Source: Diphasiastrum complanatum
Taxonomy: Eukaryota; Streptophyta; Lycopodiopsida; Lycopodiales; Lycopodiaceae
Direction: 5' to 3'
NCBI GenBank assembly: GCA_029204225.1
Contig: CM055109.1
Coordinates: forward strand, 2,036,340 to 2,100,339
DNA: 64,000 nucleotides
The translations under genes were made by a program, and so were the position numbers. The notes beneath the pieces were generated by a model, which saw only the letters and a list, made by a program, of their open reading frames with translations, was not told the origin of the DNA and did not search any database. This document shows positions 61,701-64,000 of this stretch, one piece after another; within the stretch, counting starts at the first letter, position 1, and the number at the start of each line of letters is the position of its first letter.

Positions 61701-62295
61701 TTATGGTCCTAGTTTAAACTTTATACAAGCTTGACTACATTCCTATTAGCATTCTTAAATTTTCAATAATTCTTTGTTTTAAAATGAAGATACATATCAA
61801 ATTTTCAATAATTTGCCATAAATCTCATGTCAAAGCGTTATTGTTCATCTGTTTGAGCCTGTCTATAGGGGCAATTGACGTATATTGGAAACGTTATCAT
61901 GTTTTCACCCTATGGGGTTTTGTAGTGTCAGTACATTAAGTTCGAATGAGTTTTTTAAGAACTTGAACAAGCCTAGAAATCACATTTGTAAATCTATCTG
62001 AATTTTTGATCTACAGTTTGGTGTCCATTCTTTCTTTTATGTGCACATTGCACACGTTCTTAACCTTTTATTTGGAGTTAAAAGTGTTTTTGGGTGTTTG
62101 CATTTGAGATTGTCATTAGCACACTGAAGTCAGTGATAATAGTTAAAACTTTCTATTCTGCAGATTGGTGTCATCATAGAAGATGTCTACTTTGTAGACT
62201 CTTTTATGAATTTGAAGTATTGGAAAGCTGGAAAATTCGCCCGTAGCTTGCGATTGTCTCTTTGGGCTGAGCATCTTGGGTTATCTCACTTTGAG
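25624..62295 (+). CDS. PLDZETA: Phospholipase D zeta (PX-PH-PLD), 16 exons, incomplete at both ends
   Basis: The enzyme hydrolyses phosphatidylcholine to phosphatidic acid and choline; in plants the PX-PH class acts in endomembrane traffic, phosphate starvation and auxin responses (family knowledge). Sixteen exons (A-P, listed separately) join in frame into 2760 nt, or 920 codons, with no stop. Order seen: PX domain (A to start of D), a cysteine cluster RCCCC in D, PH domain (end of D to F), first catalytic half with HxKxxxxD split over H/I (HEKIVVVD), a variable linker (K), then the second half with IYIENQFF (L/M) and HSKLMIID (O). Plant PLD zeta proteins are about 1,100 residues, so the N-terminus before the PX core and the C-terminus after [13 protein letters not shown] are outside the window. 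Both HKD motifs are intact, so nothing here suggests a pseudogene. The PX and PH domains and the lack of a C2 domain separate it from PLD alpha, beta, gamma and delta. Gene assignment is very secure; the zeta subtype number cannot be told. Confidence 0.96.
26213..26313 (+). CDS. PLDZETA: PLD zeta exon B (PX domain)
   Basis: The exon is 101 nt, acceptor AACAG, donor CGCAG|GTCCCA. It encodes [15 protein letters not shown] followed by an acidic loop (DDETE) and ends two bases into an Arg codon. [11 protein letters not shown] corresponds to the VKEWLQNLGIG-type segment of plant PLD zeta. The donor is weak after +2 but joins in frame with exon C. Confidence 0.9.
26479..26620 (+). CDS. PLDZETA: PLD zeta exon C (end of PX), with GC donor
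   Basis: The exon is 142 nt. Its first base completes the split Arg codon, then it reads [39 protein letters not shown] and SLEILNTRE. The NYLCHFLG segment matches the end of the PX domain. The donor is GAG|GCAAGC, a good GC-type site. The next exon then begins VCKFLEVS, matching the family without insertion. A GT six bases further on (AGC|GTCGTC) would also keep the frame, adding two residues, but is a poor donor. Confidence 0.88.
27024..27150 (+). repeat. About 64-bp tandem duplication in intron C-D
   Basis: GTCTAATGTCTTATGACGCA at about 27024 recurs as GTCTAATGTCTTACAATGCA at about 27088. Both are followed by AAAATAGCAGTTAAGAT and a TATGGA(T/A)GTAAT block. Nothing else is recognised in intron 26621-27625. 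Confidence 0.75.
27626..27799 (+). CDS. PLDZETA: PLD zeta exon D (PX-PH junction, cysteine cluster)
   Basis: The exon has 58 codons in phase 0, acceptor GGACAG, donor AAAAG|GTGTCT. It encodes [20 protein letters not shown], a GYVMVQHL segment, and a cysteine cluster [12 protein letters not shown] just before the PH domain. A clustered-Cys segment at this place is characteristic of plant PLD zeta and could be acylated; that role is inference. Confidence 0.93.
29500..29803 (+). mobile_element. Possible LTR end with primer-binding site
   Basis: TTGGTATCAAAGCC at 29790-29803 differs by one base from the tRNA-Met primer site TGGTATCAGAGCC and follows an LTR-like stretch ending GGGGCTTTATA. No partner LTR and no gag or pol on the + strand are seen downstream, so this may be a relic or a chance match. 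Confidence 0.4.
30491..31050 (-). other. Proline-rich plus coiled-coil open frame, unrecognised
   Basis: A minus-strand frame with a GC-rich Pro/Ala/Ser region (about 30780-31020) followed by a heptad-like helical segment ([20 protein letters not shown], then [20 protein letters not shown]). Base composition here differs sharply from the AT-rich intron. It could be a gag-like or LINE ORF1-like remnant; a candidate alternative start ATGGCCGCCGC near 31030 lies in another frame. I do not recognise a family. Confidence 0.35.
31030..31440 (-). pseudogene. LINE ORF2 relic, same family as the LINE at the window start
   Basis: Read on the minus strand, CAGCAGAGGCATGGTGTAC, CCACCTATACAG, CACCTATAT(T)CATAG and GATTATCATGGTTCTCTCAG follow the same order and spacing as + strand GTAGCAGAGACATGGTGTAC (about 855), CCACCTATACAG (995), CACCTATATATAG (1021) and GACTATCTTGGTTATTTCAG (1091). 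It corresponds to the region between RT and the zinc knuckle. It is decayed and truncated at both sides. Confidence 0.65.
33568..33741 (+). CDS. PLDZETA: PLD zeta exon E (PH domain)
   Basis: The exon has 58 codons, acceptor TGTGCAG, donor ATT|GTGAGT. It reads [17 protein letters not shown], then DIIVFDVL, then ISLAKL and NPLHSGFIV. This is the N-terminal beta-sheet of the PLD zeta PH domain. It follows a 5.8-kb intron. Confidence 0.95.
34302..34535 (+). CDS. PLDZETA: PLD zeta exon F (end of PH, start of catalytic domain)
   Basis: The exon has 78 codons, acceptor TATAG, donor GAG|GTTAGG. It includes the PH C-terminal helix ([13 protein letters not shown]), the near-invariant [20 protein letters not shown], and [22 protein letters not shown], where the PLD fold begins. 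Confidence 0.96.
34647..34763 (+). CDS. PLDZETA: PLD zeta exon G (catalytic domain)
   Basis: The exon has 39 codons, acceptor TTGCAG, donor CAG|GTCTGT. It encodes [19 protein letters not shown] and [17 protein letters not shown]. The family usually has GWW where this gene has DWW. Confidence 0.95.
35139..35278 (+). CDS. PLDZETA: PLD zeta exon H (up to HKD1)
   Basis: The exon is 140 nt, acceptor TTGCAG, donor CTATG|GTGGGT. It encodes [27 protein letters not shown] and [11 protein letters not shown], ending two bases into a Trp codon. That codon is completed across a 7.1-kb intron immediately before the first HKD motif. Confidence 0.95.
35640..36166 (-). pseudogene. Copia RT/linker relic
   Basis: On the minus strand the frame shows an acidic/Pro-rich linker ([19 protein letters not shown]) then [20 protein letters not shown], the copia RT block after the catalytic region. 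The RT N-terminal half that should lie between linker and this block is deleted. Its relation to the copia relic at 37832-40665 is unclear. Confidence 0.7.
36167..36530 (-). repeat. Left direct repeat (probable 3' LTR)
   Basis: It starts GGAACTTGGACAAAGATC and ends GTACCCTTG, followed by ACA, so a minus-strand TGTCAAGGG start is possible. It differs from the right copy at roughly ten positions. Confidence 0.8.
37469..37831 (-). repeat. Right direct repeat (probable 5' LTR)
   Basis: It is 363 bp with the same boundaries as the left copy. On its right it abuts copia RT sequence directly; on its left lies the primer-site complement. Confidence 0.8.
37832..38820 (-). pseudogene. Copia D integrase end and RT start, degraded
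   Basis: Integrase end: [65 protein letters not shown] start: [70 protein letters not shown] stops at the direct repeat at 37831. Frames change at least twice between 38125 and 38334. It is a different copia family from A-C, with ITNAFLNG rather than VKSAFLNG. Confidence 0.85.
38847..39338 (-). pseudogene. Copia D GAG-pre-integrase and integrase core
   Basis: The frame shows [63 protein letters not shown] and [16 protein letters not shown], giving the HHCC zinc-binding pattern and the first two catalytic Asp residues. A stop follows SKFKAF; the Glu-containing block lies in the next segment. 39339-39850 has decayed protease and gag-end sequence. Confidence 0.88.
39851..40533 (-). pseudogene. 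Copia D gag (UBN2 type)
   Basis: It starts at about 40531 with [20 protein letters not shown] and STWKVKMER. The main open part covers [60 protein letters not shown] and [19 protein letters not shown] degraded [10 protein letters not shown] zinc knuckle is near 39830-39850. One frameshift near 40420-40465 and others downstream break it. The 5' LTR expected to the right was not identified. Confidence 0.85.
40970..41695 (-). pseudogene. Gypsy integrase relic
   Basis: Minus-strand frames give [27 protein letters not shown] (integrase HHCC start), [53 protein letters not shown], then [17 protein letters not shown] and [11 protein letters not shown]. This is the same chromovirus-like integrase type as gypsy 1 but diverged, with stops and shifts. 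No LTR is visible. It lies between the copia D gag side and intron sequence. Confidence 0.82.
42150..42319 (+). repeat. About 86-bp tandem duplication in intron H-I
   Basis: CACTTGAATTTGCATAAGGA occurs at about 42154 and again at about 42240. Both are followed by TTCA, a TATT/TATC-ACCATG block and ACATA/GATACAGAAAC. It lies about 60 bp before exon I. No function is apparent. Confidence 0.75.
42379..42528 (+). CDS. PLDZETA: PLD zeta exon I (HKD1)
   Basis: The exon is 150 nt, acceptor TGTACAG, donor CCTAG|GTACTG. Its first base completes Trp, then [21 protein letters not shown]. The catalytic HxKxxxxD motif (HEKIVVVD) is complete. [12 protein letters not shown] and [10 protein letters not shown] follow, as in the family. 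Confidence 0.96.
42633..42789 (+). CDS. PLDZETA: PLD zeta exon J
   Basis: The exon is 157 nt, acceptor ATGTAG, donor AAAG|GTTGGC. It encodes [19 protein letters not shown], then [20 protein letters not shown] and [12 protein letters not shown], among the most conserved stretches of eukaryotic PLD. Confidence 0.96.
42957..43532 (+). CDS. PLDZETA: PLD zeta exon K (long linker between catalytic halves)
   Basis: This is the longest exon (192 codons), acceptor CTGCAG, donor CCAG|GTTTGT. It begins [20 protein letters not shown], holds a FQDIPLLLP motif found at this place in plant PLD zeta, then a hydrophilic Ser/Asp-rich loop that is variable in the family. It ends [11 protein letters not shown]. 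The loop has no recognisable domain. Confidence 0.95.
44440..47610 (-). pseudogene. Decayed Ty3/gypsy pol (protease, RT, RNase H, integrase)
   Basis: Minus-strand order: protease-like [13 protein letters not shown] near 47240-47270 (Ser in place of Gly), RT with [33 protein letters not shown] and [12 protein letters not shown] at 46200-46460, RNase H connection ([11 protein letters not shown]) near 45930, [17 protein letters not shown] near 45530, integrase start [20 protein letters not shown] (45160-44921), and [14 protein letters not shown] near 44530-44580. Many stops and shifts. This is a different, older gypsy family than gypsy 1; no chromodomain or LTRs were identified. Confidence 0.8.
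48600..52114 (+). pseudogene. Copia F: decayed copia pol
   Basis: Protease LDSGAT-HMTCN near 48650-48690, GAG-pre-integrase [20 protein letters not shown] and [15 protein letters not shown] near 49030-49180, integrase [20 protein letters not shown] near 49260-49320, RT start [19 protein letters not shown] and [20 protein letters not shown] (50051-50320), [16 protein letters not shown] after the inserted MITE (about 51215), then RNase H pieces ([39 protein letters not shown]) to about 51960. It has many stops. LTRs are not identified. Confidence 0.82.
50524..51172. mobile_element. MITE-1, hAT-like non-autonomous DNA transposon (copy 1)
   Basis: It is 649 bp with inverted termini CATAGATGCCCAG / CTGGGCATCTATG and 8-bp target duplication ACTGTAAG (50516-50523 and 51173-51180). 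It interrupts copia F RT. Subterminal GAAACGCGTTTC-type palindromes occur at both ends, with poly-T and poly-A tracts and a G-rich core at about 50766-50815. No transposase is encoded. Eight-base duplications and short termini suit a hAT-driven element. Confidence 0.88.
52117..54327 (+). pseudogene. Copia F RT-RNase H, second tandem copy
   Basis: It repeats the RT start (52265-52534, differing by one residue, GLYD versus GLFD), the MITE, the YVDD block (about 53430) and RNase H remnants. A stop follows LEVH in both copies, so neither encodes a working RT. Confidence 0.88.
52738..53385. mobile_element. MITE-1, duplicated copy 2
   Basis: It is 648 bp with the same termini and the same target duplication ACTGTAAG (52730-52737 and 53386-53393). 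It is here because the 2.2-kb block was duplicated, not through a second transposition. Confidence 0.9.
55640..56400 (-). pseudogene. hAT transposase C-terminal relic
   Basis: On the minus strand, about 56345-56230 gives a CASN-like segment then [27 protein letters not shown] and LLKKL, matching the hAT C-terminal dimerisation block (WS-FSLIHTKRRNRL...KLVYVHYNLRLL). Further along, at 55800-55660, a basic then acidic tail ([20 protein letters not shown]) follows in another frame. Stops and shifts are frequent and the catalytic N-terminal part is not seen. It could be the remains of the family that mobilised the nearby MITEs; that link is speculation. Confidence 0.6.
57240..57353 (+). CDS. PLDZETA: PLD zeta exon L
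   Basis: The exon has 38 codons, acceptor TTGACAG, donor GAG|GTGAGC. It encodes [20 protein letters not shown] and SEHFIYIE. It follows a 13.7-kb intron filled with transposon relics. The IYIE/NQFF motif is split between this exon and the next. Confidence 0.96.
57692..57838 (+). CDS. PLDZETA: PLD zeta exon M
   Basis: The exon has 49 codons, acceptor TTTTGCAG, donor CAG|GTATTC. It encodes [22 protein letters not shown] and [14 protein letters not shown], matching the core strand of the second PLD half. Confidence 0.96.
58028..58225 (+). CDS. PLDZETA: PLD zeta exon N, with GC donor
   Basis: The exon has 66 codons, acceptor ATTTCAG. It encodes [20 protein letters not shown], a SILERL helix, [13 protein letters not shown] and GGPLATSQ. 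The donor is CAG|GCATGT: nearby GT sites either break the frame or run into a TAG, and the family continues ATSQ-VYVHSK. This is therefore a GC-AG intron. Confidence 0.94.
58426..58527 (+). CDS. PLDZETA: PLD zeta exon O (HKD2)
   Basis: The exon has 34 codons, acceptor CTTGCAG, donor GAG|GTAATG. It encodes [20 protein letters not shown] and [14 protein letters not shown]. The second catalytic HxKxxxxD (HSKLMIID) and the GSANLNDRS motif are intact. Confidence 0.97.
60563..60749. mobile_element. MITE-1 relative, diverged and truncated
   Basis: GATTGATGCACCTAAACTGG, CCGAAACATTTGGCAA and CTTTAATTTGATACCCATAT align in order with GATTAATGCACCTGAACTGG, CCGAAACAGTCGGCAA and CTTTCATTTGATACCCATAT of MITE-1 (50955-51051). 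It ends in a GAAACGCGTTTC palindrome and GCAACTATG instead of GGGCATCTATG. The 5' half is absent. Confidence 0.75.
60758..61072. mobile_element. MITE-2 long form (315 bp)
   Basis: Inverted termini CTTAGAAGCCCGTTCC / GGAACGGGCAACTAAG; 8-bp target duplication ATATATAT at 60750-60757 and 61073-61080. The interior contains two tandem versions of a block with GTACGTTCCGGAACGTTCCTGG plus an AT-rich palindrome (ATAAATTAAATTATTTTAAT-like). It inserted into a perfect palindrome, GCAACTATG-ATATATAT-CATAGTTGC. Confidence 0.85.
61268..61438. mobile_element. MITE-2 short form (171 bp)
   Basis: It has the same termini, CTTAGAAGCCCGTTCC / GGCGACTAAG, with 8-bp target duplication CTTTGTAG at 61260-61267 and 61439-61446. 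It contains one copy of the block that the long form has twice. No coding capacity. Confidence 0.87.
62164..62295 (+). CDS. PLDZETA: PLD zeta exon P (last visible exon)
   Basis: The exon has 44 codons, acceptor CTGCAG, donor GAG|GTTTCA. It encodes [36 protein letters not shown] and LSHFE. The C-terminal part expected next (IYQDVF-type core and C-tail) was not found up to 64000. Confidence 0.94.
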
Positions 62296-62798
62296 GTTTC
62301 ATGCTCTATTCCTTTGATTTCCTTTGTATTAGACTAAAGTTCCAATTTATAATTGATATAACTTTTGTTTATCATGAATTGTGGTAATGTGGTTACTTTT
62401 TAGAAGAACCATCTTTGCTCAATTTAAGGAAGCGTTTCTGTTAAGATGTTTTTGGGTTTTATGAAGTATGTTGTTGTCTATGTCTTGATTCTGACTACAT
62501 GCACCACCATGGATCTTTAGCATACTAAATAACAACTGTGAATATTGTAGGTTTTGGTATTGTGTGAAGGGAAATACCTGTGAGAAAACTTAAGAAATCA
62601 AAAAGGTTTTGCATAAAGTACTGCAACAATGTAATAGTTAACCAATGTAATAGATGCATGCACGTTCCGGAACGTGATCCGGGATTTACTAGTAGGGTTT
62701 CCCGGAACGCAAATGTTTTTTGGTTTTTTGTTTTCAAACCTGCCAATATGGGGTATCATGTGAAAGGATTTCAAAAGAAACCTGCCAATATGGGGTAT

Positions 62799-63000
62799 CG
62801 TGTGAAATCAGACATGATATCATGTGAAAGGATTTGAAAACAATTTCAAAAGATACCGTTTGCACATATAACATTGGCTAATCATTTCATTTGGAAAATC
62901 GTGTGAAATCAGACATGATATCATGTGAAAGGATTTGAAAACAATTTCAAAAGATACTGTTTGCAGATATAACATTGGCTAATCATTTCATTTGGAAAAT
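62799..63000 (+). repeat. 101-bp tandem repeat, two full units
   Basis: Units starting CGTGTGAAATCAGACATGAT at about 62800 and 62901 run through TTGAAAACAATTTC, GATA(C)CGTTTGCA and AACATTGGCTAATC to ATTTGGAAAATC. They differ at only about two or three positions. Partial related units (CCTGCCAATATGGGGTATC) precede them from 62741. Confidence 0.88.
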
Positions 63001-63034
63001 CTTGTAGAATCGATTTTTTTTTTTTGAAATTTTT

Positions 63035-63150
63035 TTGTGCAATATGGGTATCAGATGAAAGCTCTGATCGAGGGGAATATGATTGTGTAGTTTGCCGACT
63101 GTTTCAGGTGCAGGATGGTCCCTTTTAGGTGTATTAACTCCTAGGTTTAC
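63035..63150. mobile_element. MITE-1 relative, reverse orientation
   Basis: AATATGGGTATCAGATGAAA, GCCGACTGTTTCAGGTGCAG and GATGG are the reverse complement of the MITE-1 3' region (CTGCACCCGAAACAGTCGGC, TTTGATACCCATATT) with substitutions. Only the 3' portion is present, without clear termini. Confidence 0.72.
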
Positions 63151-63362
63151 AACTTTACGCTAAAGCTGCATCCCATATAAAAAAAAAGAATACATTGGGG
63201 CATTCCCAATGAACATAGCAAGAATCTCCCTTTCTCTGATTCTCCCTCTCTCTATCTCTCTCTCTGATCACAACAAACAGAACTATAACCATGCTGAACA
63301 AAAACCTAGCTGAATCATTCTGAACTTTAGCCTTAAATGAAACAATTTTTGACAAAACAACC

Positions 63363-63365
<3 letters not shown>

Positions 63366-63444
<79 letters not shown>
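63366..63444. repeat. (CT)n microsatellite, about 39 units
   Basis: An uninterrupted CT run of about 78 bp, followed shortly by a T-run. A second shorter (CT) patch is at 63222-63265. The apparent Arg-Glu repeat proteins on the minus strand are artefacts of this array. Confidence 0.95.
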
Positions 63445-63449
<5 letters not shown>

Positions 63450-63523
63450 ATAAATCAGGTTTTTGGTTTTTTTTTTTTTCGCGATTCTGTATCACGATTC
63501 GCTGTGACTATGGTTTAAATCAA

Positions 63524-63699
63524 AGTTCTAGGTGCCGTAGTACGGCACGGGTGCCGTGGGTGCCGTACATGTGCGTGTCGTGGAACACGGCACCTGTTTT
63601 TTTTATTTTTTATTTTTTTTAAAGTCATTTTTAGTGGAAAAACTTAAAAAAAAAAAAAAAAAGGTGCCGTACAACGACACGTGTGCCGTGGGGTACTTT
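63524..63699. mobile_element. GTGCCGT inverted-repeat element (MITE-like), tentative
   Basis: GTGCCGTAGTACGGCAC, GTGCCGTGGGTGCCGT and GAACACGGCACC on the left and GTGCCGTACAACGACACG, GTGCCGTGGGGTAC on the right surround a T-rich/A-rich hairpin-like middle. A 12-bp direct repeat GGTTTAAATCAA flanks it (63512-63523 and 63700-63711), which could be a target duplication. Confidence 0.5.
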
Positions 63700-64000
63700 G
63701 GTTTAAATCAATCTTGAAGGCATCTTTTCATCATTTGAGTTAAAGATTGCAATGAACCAACTTCAAATTCAAAATCAATATTTAAGGGTTTTCCAAATGT
63801 TAATACTTGCATAAATAGTATTGATTCATTGCAACAGGTCAAAAAAACTTACAATATGGCTTTCTTGGTAGGTTTCTCATAACATTTTTGAGTATATTTC
63901 ATTGATTTTGGAGCTTTTGCTAGAAGAGCGAGGTATTAAGTTAGTCTTCACTTAACAAGAACTTGTTATTTTAAATTATTTTCTGTAATTTGCAAATTTT

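Larger units (their letters stand above)
58528..62163 (+). other. PLDZETA: Intron O-P of PLD zeta (3.6 kb)
   Basis: It follows HKD2. 58528-60530 has no recognised element (a short CA repeat at about 59500-59513; GTACCTCTATAGTAGTA-like units repeat near 59060-59150). 60540-61440 is a cluster of MITE sequences. 61447-62163 shows nothing nameable. Confidence 0.85.
62296..64000 (+). other. PLDZETA: Intron downstream of exon P, incomplete
   Basis: GT donor at 62296; no acceptor-exon matching the PLD zeta C-terminus was found before the window end. It holds the 101-bp tandem repeat, a reverse MITE-1 relative, the (CT)n array and the GTGCCGT element. 62296-62650 and 63712-64000 show nothing else. 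Confidence 0.8.

Noticed and set aside
62799-63000. CRISPR-like array
   Set aside because: Only two adjacent 101-bp units without spacers, in a plant intron; it is a tandem repeat.
63155-63495. Open frames encoding long Arg-Glu repeats on the minus strand
   Set aside because: They are translations of the (CT)n microsatellite and have no other protein features.

Overview
The window is nuclear DNA of a land plant, probably one with a large, repeat-rich genome. It holds most of one host gene, a PX/PH-type phospholipase D (PLD zeta). The gene lies on the + strand in at least 16 exons between 25624 and 62295. The exons join into 920 codons with no stop or frameshift. Everything else recognisable is transposon-derived and lies upstream of the first visible exon or inside introns. 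The gene is incomplete at both ends: the exons before the early PX region and the exon(s) after the second HKD half are outside the window.

Organism: GT-AG introns, copia and gypsy elements primed by tRNA-Met, and a plant-type PLD zeta indicate a plant. The LINE has a GVKQGC...SPTLFG reverse transcriptase and a C-terminal zinc knuckle, a type I associate with ferns, lycophytes, bryophytes and gymnosperms more than flowering plants. Together with introns of 5.8, 7.1 and 13.7 kb this makes a fern or other non-flowering plant my best guess, but it is only a guess.

1-25192 is a nested retrotransposon cluster. The outer element is copia B (part of its 5' LTR at about 7407-7583, 3' LTR 24683-25192). 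A LINE (1 to about 7406) appears to sit in the CT-rich part of B's 5' LTR, and copia A (1807-7113, target duplication TTACA) sits in the LINE. Copia C (8675-14002, minus strand, target duplication GATTC) sits in B's gag. A chromodomain gypsy element (15356-19828, target duplication TATAG) sits in B's integrase region, and its 3' part plus flanking B sequence is duplicated in tandem to 22768, giving three LTRs.

25193-43532 holds PLD zeta exons A-K (PX, PH, first HKD). The large introns carry a LINE relic and an LTR/PBS-like sequence (D-E), and minus-strand copia relics, a 364-bp direct-repeat pair resembling a small non-autonomous LTR element, and a gypsy integrase relic (H-I).

43533-57239 is the 13.7-kb intron K-L. 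It contains a decayed minus-strand gypsy element, a decayed + strand copia whose 3' half is tandemly duplicated (period 2214 bp), a hAT-like MITE present once in each duplicate with 8-bp target duplications, and a hAT transposase relic.

57240-64000 holds exons L-P (second HKD) plus short palindromic MITEs with 8-bp target duplications, a 101-bp tandem repeat, a (CT)n array of about 39 units and a GTGCCGT-type inverted-repeat element.

The host enzyme would hydrolyse phosphatidylcholine to phosphatidic acid and choline. None of the transposon copies looks fully coding-competent. Copia C is nearest, with one frameshift and two stops.
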